Below the pieces are notes generated by a model. That model had not been told where the DNA came from and did no database searches. It saw only the letters and a program-made list of their open reading frames with translations. A DNA stretch of 64,000 nucleotides. Source: CBDCWT01 sp965223305. GTDB lineage: Bacteria > Planctomycetota > Planctomycetia > Pirellulales > Pirellulaceae. The stretch spans positions 62,001 to 126,000 of the forward strand of contig CBDCWT010000045.1 in assembly GCA_965223305.1 (NCBI GenBank), read 5' to 3'. Positions 7,659 through 16,339 of this stretch are shown in pieces. A program made the position numbers and the translations under genes. Numbering within the stretch: position 1 is the first letter of the stretch; each line of letters opens with the position of its first letter.

Positions 7659-9198
7659 TTAAGCTGCTTTTGTCGCTTGCTGTTTGCGATTTGGCTCGTA
7701 AGTCTTCAGTTGGCTGGGATTGTTAGATTCTAGGACACTGGCGTAGACGTTGTCCCAGACTCCGCTGAGGAGAACGGTGCGGAGGGTCAAGATGGTCCTC
7801 GCGCCGGACTTGGCCCAACGCATTCCAGAGAGTTTCAATCGTTGGGTGAAGATCGTTTTACAGGCGGCTTCAGTAACTCCACTGCCCAGTGGTAGATGGT
7901 TGTCCTTGTAGTTGGCGTACTGCATGAATTGGGTGCCAGTCCGAATGTAATTGCACGCTTTGACATACTCCTTCTGGCGCGTCTTGGAAAGCTTAAGGCG
8001 AGCGTGGAGCGCTCCCGCGGAATGGAGGACACGGCTTGGCCCGTTGGGCTTCTTTAGCAAACGGCACATTCGCCGTGCCCATGAGTGAACCTTCCGTTGG
8101 TCGCCAGCGAACAGTGCGTGGGCGATCGTCCAGATGCGTTCTGAGGCGTGATAGTAGTCGACGATCCGAATCCACTCCAGCCGCTGGCCCGTTCGGGGAT
8201 GCCGCATTTTTCGCAAAACTCGATGGTAGTAGCTGGTTTCGTTGTCGCCCGCATCCGTTACGTAAGCCAATCGCGGCAGCGAGCCTTGCCAGCGATGGAG
8301 GACTGCTTGGATCAACGCGGTGAGTTGGTCGCTCATCTCCTGCTGACCTAGTTCCGGCGGAAACGCCAAGTAGACCGCGATTTCCCGCGCGATCGTAGAC
8401 CGTAACGGTGCCCGTTGTGGCAACTTCATAGCAGCGGTGCTTGTACTCGCAAAGTGAAATCCCGTCGCGACCGACACTGAGGACCGGCTTGCGCGTTCCG
8501 CGGCTCGCAGCCGCTTTCTCCAGCAACTCCAGGATCTTGAATACCTGATGCTCTCGCAACAATCCTTCCATCGCCTGCCCCACCAGCTGGACCACAGCGC
8601 GCAAACGTTCCGCGCCCCAGGCCACGTTGTGCTGCTGTCTTAGGCGAGACAACACGGCGGCCTGGGTGGCTCCGGCCTCCGCCATATAGCGACTCGCTGC
8701 TCCCGCTAATGCGGGGGTCGCCCCGCGGACAAGCCCCAGCTGAAGTTCCAGTGGAAAGACGGTCTTCTCACCCTCGGCGCGATGCCAATAGCGATACCCG
8801 CGTCGCCACAACTCGATGGTGCCAAACAGCGTTCCAACATGGGCGTTGCGAGTCTTTCGGTTTAACCGCCGGTAGCCTCCGGTCGCATACGTCACGTCGT
8901 GCGGTACGCCTTCCGGGTCCTCTGGATCGAGCAAATTCAACGTCAATTCCATCAACCGCCGGCCCAACTCCCGCATTTCCTCTGCCAGCCGTTGCTCGAA
9001 CACGTGTATCCTGGAAGGTGAGATCTCCTTGAGGACAAAGCTCAGAATCGTCTCTTCCAACTCGTTGCCACGTTCAGCCAGTAGTTGCTGAATCCGGTCA
9101 CGCAGTTCATCACTTAACGCGGGCAGACTTGTAACCAGCAGCAGGAGGCGGGTAGCATACGGCATCGGGCGTCCTTTCCTTCGTGAGCGAGTCTTCAT
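7659..9198 (-). pseudogene. ISKra4-like transposase, frameshifted
   Basis: Two overlapping frames together make one transposase. The N-terminal part (from the ATG at 9198) runs through VLSVGRDGISL, which carries the first catalytic Asp, to TVTVYDRAGNR. The match then continues in another frame from AVYLAFPPELGQ through YVTDAGDNE (second Asp) to PLGSGVTEAACK (catalytic Glu) and LSGMRW, the signature tail of ISKra4-family enzymes. The shift lies at about 8365-8400 and is restored by removing one base or adding two. Either the element is dead or the base calls are wrong there; a programmed shift is less likely. I could not define terminal inverted repeats. Confidence 0.7.
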
Positions 9199-9576
9199 TA
9201 CAACCCGCCGTTGTGAGGGAGGACGCCTTTTTCACCAATACCATTCTCTCGCTAAGCTTCAACTCCTGCCAGAAACGCTAGCACCCGAACGAAAAAGACG
9301 GAAAACGCGCGCACCACGCAGATCACACCCCTATCAGAACGCAAGTTCTGGGACGCTTCGCTCTGAAGCAATCTTTGGGACATCCGAAGCTTGAGAAATT
9401 GGGATAAGCGAAAAGAAGGCTTCCAGGCCAGTCCTACAAGCTCCGCGTGAGCGGGATGAGAGGAGCCAAGCTTCGCAATTGCGGAGTCAAACCACTTTCC
9501 CAAGGTCGGCGTCACTCTGACCCTACGCCGAAGAGAGGGAATTGCAATCCTGGCGCTGGCAGTCCGTGAATTACTG
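9199..9576. other. Non-coding DNA between transposase and MITE-like element
   Basis: This stretch probably includes the upstream end of the insertion sequence. An 87-codon minus-strand frame exists (9252-9515) but has no ribosome binding site or recognisable motif, and I do not support it as a gene. Confidence 0.4.
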
Positions 9577-9758
9577 CTAACCCGAATTATTCATGAGCGA
9601 TCTGCTGCGAGGTCGTAAGTCCATCCGTGGCTTCGTCATGCTTCACAATTCTCCCTCGAAGTATTGCTGCAATACGCCTGCGGAAGAATTGCTCGCCTTC
9701 CTTGCCACGAACGTACTTACAACCTCTCGCCACGATCTTCATGAATAATCCGGGCTAA
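9577..9758 (-). mobile_element. 182-bp palindromic MITE-like element, copy 1
   Basis: The ends are inverted repeats of CTAGCCCGGATTATTCATGA (here with CTAA at both tips), and the whole 182 bases fold as one long imperfect hairpin, since the two arms stay similar to the centre. A second copy lies at 36912-37093 in the opposite orientation, the same length and, by eye, differing at about six positions. There is no coding capacity, so movement would depend on a transposase elsewhere. The right tip contains the stop codon of the toroid gene that ends at 9755. Confidence 0.85.
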
Positions 9759-10924
9759 CGTTGATGGATCGGCAGCAGTTGATCCGGAATAGTCAGGCAC
9801 AGCACGGCCACCGACGTGTAATAGGCCGGCCCCAATTTGGTCTCATTGCCCCACCCAATCCAGCGGTCTAGGCGCCAGTGCCCGTCAGTCGCTTGATGGG
9901 ACATCAACGTACGGACCAGTCGCGGATAGAAGTTCGTCCAATGCTCACCGCCGGCTTGGGCCATCGCTTGGCTGGAGAGGTACCAAGTGTGGTACACCGA
10001 CGGCAAGGAACCTTGCGTTGGAATTGGATTCGCAGCAATCCAATCGGCTGCTTTGCGGACTCTCGGGTCGTCCCGCCGGCCGTGATATTGTAGAGCCAAC
10101 ATGCCGCCGGCTGTTGTTTTGAAGTTTGCCCAGACAGGCATGTCGGTTGGACGCCGCGGCCAAATCTGGAAGTACCCTTGGTCCCGCCCCACAGCGATCT
10201 TTCGGTCACCCACGACGCTCGGACCGGGTCGATAGCACCGCTCGACAAACTCAAGGCCCTCGTCGACCCAGGTTTGCGGCACTTCGAATCCAGCATTCTC
10301 AGCCGACCGCATGACCGTCAGTTCCCAGCAAGTCATCCAAACACTCGACAGGTGCGATCGTGATGGGCCCAGCTTGTCGGAGTAGTACCATCCGTTTTTG
10401 TATTCGGGGTAGAGTTTGGCCGCCAGCTGCATACTTCGCGAGTATTTGAGCGCTCGCCTGATCGCCTCGCTAACTCGCTCCATCCGAGCGCCTGAAGTGA
10501 ACGGGTACGCCTCACTAAGTGCCAATCCACTTACTGGGTGTGCATGCAGGAACGGGAGTTGGTCGTCCGGCCGCTCAGAAAACGAACCGTCGGCACGTTG
10601 GATCGACAGGAGCCAGTCAATCGCCTTGCTCAGCAAGGTGCCGTAGCGACCCTGTTCGGGTTGGTGTCCACGGGACATGAACGCCAGGACGGCATAGCCG
10701 GTGAGAAAGGTCCGCGAGGATACCTCAGCGTTATTGCGATACCCCTTGAAGGTGCCGTCCGCGTTCTGTTGCTTAGACAGCCACTGAAGGCCACGATCAA
10801 CGGCGTCCTCGATTTCGCTGAGTTGCTTCGCACTTAGGCCGGCACTCAGATCTTCGGCGATGACCTGCGGCGACAAAACGGCTGTAAGCACTGCTGCTGC
10901 AAATACGCGAAATCGGTTCATCAT
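9755..10924 (-). CDS. Secreted alpha/alpha-toroid (prenyltransferase/squalene-cyclase-repeat) protein, paralogue 1
   Basis: The 389-residue product starts with a signal peptide (VFAAAVLTAVLSPQVIAEDL) and then shows repeats of the terpenoid-cyclase/prenyltransferase toroid: QQNADGTF at ~53 and QRADGSF at ~109, which resemble QW-type motifs. The DxDD catalytic motif of squalene-hopene cyclases is absent, so a terpene-cyclising role is not supported. Proteins of this fold in planctomycetes are exported and of unknown function; a binding or glycan-related role is possible. It ends in DQLLPIHQR, shared with three paralogues in the window. AGGAAG precedes the ATG. The TAG stop lies inside the tip of the adjoining MITE-like element. 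Confidence 0.75.
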   Translation of the reverse strand: MMNRFRVFAAAVLTAVLSPQVIAEDLSAGLSAKQLSEIEDAVDRGLQWLSKQQNADGTFKGYRNNAEVSSRTFLTGYAVLAFMSRGHQPEQGRYGTLLSKAIDWLLSIQRADGSFSERPDDQLPFLHAHPVSGLALSEAYPFTSGARMERVSEAIRRALKYSRSMQLAAKLYPEYKNGWYYSDKLGPSRSHLSSVWMTCWELTVMRSAENAGFEVPQTWVDEGLEFVERCYRPGPSVVGDRKIAVGRDQGYFQIWPRRPTDMPVWANFKTTAGGMLALQYHGRRDDPRVRKAADWIAANPIPTQGSLPSVYHTWYLSSQAMAQAGGEHWTNFYPRLVRTLMSHQATDGHWRLDRWIGWGNETKLGPAYYTSVAVLCLTIPDQLLPIHQR

Positions 10925-11061
10925 ATGCTTCCTGTTCGAGCTGTCGGAACGCGTGCGATTCGAGAGGAACGCCGAGAGTGTTGCGATTCGCCTCGCTTAC
11001 TATCCCTTGCTTGTGTTGCGTGTCGGAAAACTAGGTTCGCCGCGCAACGATCGCATCGCGC

Positions 11062-12207
11062 TCACCGCTGATGAATTGGCAACAGCTGGTCGGGAAGCGT
11101 CAAGCAAAGTACTGCGAGAGCTGTGTAGTAGTTTGGCCCAAGTGTGTTCTCATTACCCCAGCCGATGTATCCGTCGAGCCTCCAGTAGCCCTCAGGAGCT
11201 TGGTGTTCCATCAGGCGATCAACCAGCCGGGGGAAGTAGCGATTCCAGTTGTCGCCGCCCGCCTGTGCCATCGCTTGGCTCGTCATGTAGCAGCCAAAAT
11301 AAAAGCGAGGGATCGAGTTCTGGAACGGAATCGGCGTGTCCGCGAGCCAAGCAGCTGCTTTCTGGACGCGCGGGTCTTCCCGCCGTCCGTTGAGTTGCAA
11401 GGAGAGCATCCCGGCGGACGTCGTATTGAAGTTGGCCCACAATTGACGGCCAGGAGGTGCTTTCGGGTAATAGCGAAAGACTCCGTGCCCCAGTCCCACG
11501 GGAACCTTCCTGGTGGCGACAATCGCTGGCCCGGGCTCGTAGCACTTCTCGATGAACCCGATCCCCTCGTCGATCCACTCCTGCGGGACCTCAAAGCCCG
11601 CGTTGCTGGCCGACCGCATGAAAGCCAGCTCCCAGCAGGTGCTTGGCGAACACGACCAACCTTGATTCGAATCACCTTGCATCCAACCTCCCTCATAGTC
11701 AGGATCGACCTTCGGGTTCACCTGGTTTTTGCGCGAGTAGGCAAGCGCGCGCTCAATCGCCCCTCCGACACTGGCTGATTGGGCGCTGGACATTCCGCCA
11801 TAAGCTTCGCTCAGTACGAGCCCGGTCAGAGCGTGCGTGTATGTTCGCGGCGGTCGTTCCGGCGGCTGCGTCGAAAACGATCCATCTAGGCGCTGCGTTG
11901 ACATAAGAAAGTCGATCGTCTTACTCATCACGCGACCATACTGTCCCCGCCCCGGCTGATGCCCGCGTGAAAGAAGAGCCATCAACGCATATGCCGTGGG
12001 ATGCGAGGCCGGTCGTGTATTGTCGCTAAACGACCCATCAGCATTCTGTTGACTTGCCATCCAACGTAGCCCGCGGTCCACGGCGTCCTCGATTTCGCTG
12101 AGACGTTTGGCAGATAGGCCCGCCGTAAGGTCCTCGCCAAGGCCTCGCTCGGCTGACAACACCGCGCACAACACGGGTAGCGCAACAAGCAATCGGCCGT
12201 AACTCAT
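11062..12207 (-). CDS. Secreted alpha/alpha-toroid protein, paralogue 2
   Basis: The product (381 residues) is a close paralogue of its downstream neighbour: signal peptide, then EDLTAGLSAKRLSEIEDAVDRGL, QQNADGSF and QRLDGSF repeats, and the same C-terminal DQLLPIHQR. I chose the ATG at 12207 because GGAGG lies a few bases upstream; a GTG 18 bases earlier is possible. It lies between the DUF4175-like gene and paralogue 1 on the same strand and may be the tail of that long transcription unit. No catalytic DxDD is seen. The role is unknown. Confidence 0.75.
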   Translation of the reverse strand: MSYGRLLVALPVLCAVLSAERGLGEDLTAGLSAKRLSEIEDAVDRGLRWMASQQNADGSFSDNTRPASHPTAYALMALLSRGHQPGRGQYGRVMSKTIDFLMSTQRLDGSFSTQPPERPPRTYTHALTGLVLSEAYGGMSSAQSASVGGAIERALAYSRKNQVNPKVDPDYEGGWMQGDSNQGWSCSPSTCWELAFMRSASNAGFEVPQEWIDEGIGFIEKCYEPGPAIVATRKVPVGLGHGVFRYYPKAPPGRQLWANFNTTSAGMLSLQLNGRREDPRVQKAAAWLADTPIPFQNSIPRFYFGCYMTSQAMAQAGGDNWNRYFPRLVDRLMEHQAPEGYWRLDGYIGWGNENTLGPNYYTALAVLCLTLPDQLLPIHQR

Positions 12208-12317
12208 GCTACCCTCCAGCCGCACAGCGGCCTGTCAGTTTTCTTAGCGGGGTCAGGCGTGCCGTTAGCCAAATTAGTTGCTCACCAGCTCACGAACGTC
12301 TGAACAACCGCATCGAT

Positions 12318-15300
12318 CTACTGGTCGGTGTCGTCAGCTTCTGGTGCGGTAAGCCGGCGCACTTGGTCAAAATACTGTTCAATCGCTTTTCGAAACTCCT
12401 CGGGAGGGAGCTGCGACTGGACTTGCCACATGGCTTCCTCGAGTTGAGATGCGAGCGGATTGCGGCGCATCTCAGGGCCGGCGAAGAGCCGGGCACGCAC
12501 TGCGCGGTCCATCGCAGACCGGTAGCCGGCGCCCCATGTATCACCGCGTGAATAGAATGCGTCGGCCCAGCCGCCAAAGCCGAGAAACCCGAAGCCCAAC
12601 GGCCCCAGTCGCATGCCCAACAGCCGCTCGAGGCTTGGTTCTCGCTCAAGCAGCTCCAAGATCTGGTCCAGCGTCGGATCTTGGAGGTCGGGCAACTGGA
12701 TGTCGCGCTCGCTTTCGTGTTTTCGTAGCACGGCCCAGAGCTGATTGAAGGCTTCCTCGGTGCTTTTGAAGCCCTCCAGTGCCTTCTGCTGTTGAGCCCC
12801 CGCCGGTGCGAGTTGACCGTCTTGCAGCGCGAATCCAGCAGCAGTCTGGTTCAAAATCAATGGCTGAAAAGCCGCTGCCAGTTGACCTCCGGCCTGAACT
12901 ACGTCGTCGGGTATCTCGCCCTCGAAGAAGCCGTCCAGATTCTGCACCGCCGCTTCCATTTCCTCGGCCAGCAGTTCCGTCTCCGAGGTGAGTCGGGCCT
13001 GCTCGGGTCCCGCCAACGCGTGGTACTCACGTTTTTCAAAGAGTTCCGTTTGGTTGACCCAGTCGGCCGTTCGCGCCAGCAGGACGTTGATCTCGTTCCT
13101 TCGATTCGCCGCAAACTCCGTGGCTGGCTCGCCGTGCTCATCGGCAAAGGCGGCAACATAGGCGTTTAGTTCCTCGAGGTCGCGATAGATTCGCTTGGCA
13201 GCTTGCTCCGGAGACCCCGTAGAAGCCCCTCGCTTGCGGAGACTCTCCACCATCGATCGAGCCGAACTAGAGGCTTCCTTGGCGGCTGATAGCAGTTTCT
13301 TCGCGGCCGCGTCTTCCAACTTCACGGCCAAGGGCAAACTCGTGTTGATTCGCCGCTCCATGGCGTCGATTGCCTGCTGCAATTGCACGACGGAATCCAA
13401 CCGCCGCTCGGTGACGACTGTCCAAACTTCGCGCAGCTGGGATCTATTGGCAAAACGGTTCCAGGCCTGCAACTCCGCAGCCATCTCGGCTTGCCAGCGC
13501 GCGAGACGTCTCAGTTCCTCGTGCAGTGATGTCTGCCGACGCTGGTTCATCGCCATGAAGCGTCGCAGCAGTCGCGGATCACTGGAGAGCATGCGAGATA
13601 GCTCTGCCAACAACTCCCGACGAAGCTTGAGTACCTCTGCGAGGCGTCGGCGGTACTCCTCGTCGTACTGCTCGCCATCGATATTCCACTCGAGTGGATC
13701 GAAATCCTGTTGGCCTTCCCCCAAAAGCTGCATCGCGTTGGTGATGTAGCTGCCAAACATCTTCCGAACTCGCTCGATCGATTCCGCAAGTGCGTGCTCG
13801 CGCGCGACTGCATCGTACCGCTCGCGCAGCGCGTCCAGACGCTCGCGGGCAGAGACAACGCGATCTGATGCCGACGTCACTTCGGAAGGCCCCGCCGCGC
13901 CGCGGGCTTGTAACGTCGATACGATTGAATCACGGGCAGGCGAAACATCTGCGACACCGATGTCGACTACTCCTTTGCCAACGAAGCCGTAGGGTGTCCC
14001 CGACGTCAAACGCCGCATGTTGCCAATCATCAATTCGACATCCTCTAGTTCAACGTCGACACCACGTAGCTCCGCGAGATGATTGGCCGACAGCCGGTCG
14101 GCCCCAGTCAGATCTTCGCGCATCTCCACCAAATCGAACTCGTTCTGCAACAACGACTCGCCTAGTTGATCGAACTCCGCTGCAATCTTCGCCCGCAGCC
14201 GCGCAAAGTCCCTGCCACCGAACGATCGGAGGCTCGTGTCGACAACCAGCCGCTGGCGATGGCTCTCCGCGCTCGCGTCTGCGGCATCGATCGCCAACTG
14301 ACTGAAGTCCTCGTCGAGCAGTTCCGGATCCCCAAGACCAGCGGCCATTTCTTGGTTCGTTGCCGAACGCCGTGGCGAGCTCCGCGCTGCTACACCCCCT
14401 AAACCGATGGGGCCCAACTCGCCAGGCGAATCGGATGACAAGCTACCGTCTGCCGGCACTGGTGTGCCACCAGCTGCCAATTGCGGCTCGCTGGTCGAAG
14501 GCTGGCCTTCGGCCGCGCCCGTGGGTGGCGAGTCTCCGGGCGCCGATGGCCCACCCGCCGCATCGCTCGGCCCCATGTTGTCCGCGTCGGATGCCGCCAA
14601 CCCGCCTGCCGGCGTCCCGGTTTGCCGTCCCGCTTCGTCTCCAGCCGCGCCACCTACCATCGGCTGCTGCATTGATCCGTCCGAGTGACTCGTAGCTGCC
14701 TCTGACCCATCGCCTGGCGGAAGAGTCTCCTGGCGGCTCTCAAAATCCGCCAACCGACTGTCTGCGACTCGGATCGAATAGCTAATGCTATCACCATCCG
14801 CCACGTCGAACTCAGCCAGGTCCAGCTCGGTGTCAACAACAACACGGCGCGCGAGCGTCTGCTCCTCAAGGTCGATCTCTTGAACGGCAAGCACCGAGAG
14901 CTCGCCGTTCTCGTCGACGTTCGAGTCGTCATAGACGATCAGCTCGGCCTTTGCGATCCCAATGTCGTCGAGTGCTTCGAACCGAATGTCGATGACTTCG
15001 TCGGGCCTAACAGCAACTTCGTCACCGCCCGAAAGTACACGTGCGATTGGAGGTCGATCTGGGATCACAGTGACGCGGCACTTCGGGGGATCGACATTCG
15101 TTAATCCCCAGGTGTTTTTCAGCACAACGCGAAAGGAGACGTTGTCTTGTAGTCGCACTCGGCATCGCTTCCAAACGTCCGTATCCCCAGTGAGTAGGAT
15201 CGTGCGCGTCTCGGACGAATCAGCACCTGCAACGATCTGCAACTCTGCGCTCGTTTCGAGTGAATCGACGCGCACGGCAAGATCTAGCTGGCTGCCCGAC

Positions 15301-16256
15301 CGTGCCTTGACTCGGCGAGGGATCTCCTCGCGCTCGTAGGCGGGCTCGCGAGTATAAGCCGGTGGCCGAATCGAAAAAGCGACTCCTCCGATTTCCGGTG
15401 GATCGACTACCTTGACGTCGTGCCAATCGGTTGTCGCATCGCCGACGCGTACATAATACCGAAACGAATTCTCGACTGACTCGATTTCGTGTCGCATGGC
15501 ACCACTCGACCCCACCTCCATCGGAAGTTGAATCCGGGTCGTTTCGCCGTCTTCATCCTGCATCCACAACATCGCTCTGCGAGATGTCCAACCGGATGCT
15601 TCGGCCTCCAGCGACAGTCGCTCTCCTCGCGCAACAACGACATCCCCAGACACCTGCTCGATGGTTGTCAACGGGTGCGCGGACGTCGGAGCGAGGAGTC
15701 GCTGCAGCAAACTAGTGTGAAGGCTCCAATCCATGGCGAGAAAGGCGAGCATCCCCAACGAACAGATCCCCAATACCACCAGGGAGCGGCGAAGACCGTC
15801 GGTTGGTGCGACGTGTGGTAGCTTGACGAGGGACTCCATCGTGGCGGCTTCACGCGATACCTGGGTCGCCATGGCCTGTCCCGTCGAGGATGGTGATACC
15901 ACAGCTGACTCGAGCCGGGTCACTGTGGACCACCTCTCTTCGAGCTCTGGTACTCGTCTGTCCACGAACGCTGCCGTGCGTTCCTTCCGCATTGTGGAAC
16001 GCAGCAGGCTCTGGAGCTTGGTTGCAAGAGCCAGCCCCGCGATCGCGAGAGTCACAGCCGTCACTAACAGACGTGTCCCAGGAGCTGAGAACAATAGCCA
16101 CCGATCGGCCAACATGGAGGCGACGGCGCTCACCAGCAATACGGACGTTGCCAGCGCTGCTGCGGTCGCCATTCCGATGCCGAGCTGCCTCGCGCGAATG
16201 CTACGCAGTTTCGACTCGACCGACGCAGGCACCGCAGGGAGTTGAGTGGTTTGCAT
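12318..16256 (-). CDS. DUF4175-like large membrane protein
   Basis: This 1312-residue protein has two hydrophobic helices near the N-terminus (~30-55 and ~63-83) and a long extracytoplasmic region. The middle holds Ig-like beta segments, then a low-complexity Gly/Ala/Pro/Ser stretch (~520-620), and the C-terminal half is mostly charged coiled coil. That is the layout of DUF4175-type proteins encoded beside MoxR/DUF58/VWA genes. It lies 83 bases after the VWA/GATase-like gene on the same strand. It probably forms the large envelope component of the MoxR-associated system. The call rests on layout and context rather than on a motif. Confidence 0.6.
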   Translation of the reverse strand: MQTTQLPAVPASVESKLRSIRARQLGIGMATAAALATSVLLVSAVASMLADRWLLFSAPGTRLLVTAVTLAIAGLALATKLQSLLRSTMRKERTAAFVDRRVPELEERWSTVTRLESAVVSPSSTGQAMATQVSREAATMESLVKLPHVAPTDGLRRSLVVLGICSLGMLAFLAMDWSLHTSLLQRLLAPTSAHPLTTIEQVSGDVVVARGERLSLEAEASGWTSRRAMLWMQDEDGETTRIQLPMEVGSSGAMRHEIESVENSFRYYVRVGDATTDWHDVKVVDPPEIGGVAFSIRPPAYTREPAYEREEIPRRVKARSGSQLDLAVRVDSLETSAELQIVAGADSSETRTILLTGDTDVWKRCRVRLQDNVSFRVVLKNTWGLTNVDPPKCRVTVIPDRPPIARVLSGGDEVAVRPDEVIDIRFEALDDIGIAKAELIVYDDSNVDENGELSVLAVQEIDLEEQTLARRVVVDTELDLAEFDVADGDSISYSIRVADSRLADFESRQETLPPGDGSEAATSHSDGSMQQPMVGGAAGDEAGRQTGTPAGGLAASDADNMGPSDAAGGPSAPGDSPPTGAAEGQPSTSEPQLAAGGTPVPADGSLSSDSPGELGPIGLGGVAARSSPRRSATNQEMAAGLGDPELLDEDFSQLAIDAADASAESHRQRLVVDTSLRSFGGRDFARLRAKIAAEFDQLGESLLQNEFDLVEMREDLTGADRLSANHLAELRGVDVELEDVELMIGNMRRLTSGTPYGFVGKGVVDIGVADVSPARDSIVSTLQARGAAGPSEVTSASDRVVSARERLDALRERYDAVAREHALAESIERVRKMFGSYITNAMQLLGEGQQDFDPLEWNIDGEQYDEEYRRRLAEVLKLRRELLAELSRMLSSDPRLLRRFMAMNQRRQTSLHEELRRLARWQAEMAAELQAWNRFANRSQLREVWTVVTERRLDSVVQLQQAIDAMERRINTSLPLAVKLEDAAAKKLLSAAKEASSSARSMVESLRKRGASTGSPEQAAKRIYRDLEELNAYVAAFADEHGEPATEFAANRRNEINVLLARTADWVNQTELFEKREYHALAGPEQARLTSETELLAEEMEAAVQNLDGFFEGEIPDDVVQAGGQLAAAFQPLILNQTAAGFALQDGQLAPAGAQQQKALEGFKSTEEAFNQLWAVLRKHESERDIQLPDLQDPTLDQILELLEREPSLERLLGMRLGPLGFGFLGFGGWADAFYSRGDTWGAGYRSAMDRAVRARLFAGPEMRRNPLASQLEEAMWQVQSQLPPEEFRKAIEQYFDQVRRLTAPEADDTDQ

Positions 16257-16339
16257 AGTCTTGAACCTGGTTATTAGTAGTTAGCAATTAGTGTCTGCGG
16301 CTTCAGCCAACCGCTGAATAGCTAGCAGCTACTGCCTAC

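Noticed and set aside
9252..9515. 87-codon minus-strand frame
   Set aside because: No ribosome binding site or motif and it lies in the non-coding gap beside the transposase.
9755..12207. Toroid genes as squalene-hopene or terpene cyclases
   Set aside because: The DxDD catalytic motif is absent and the proteins carry export signals, unlike known cyclases.
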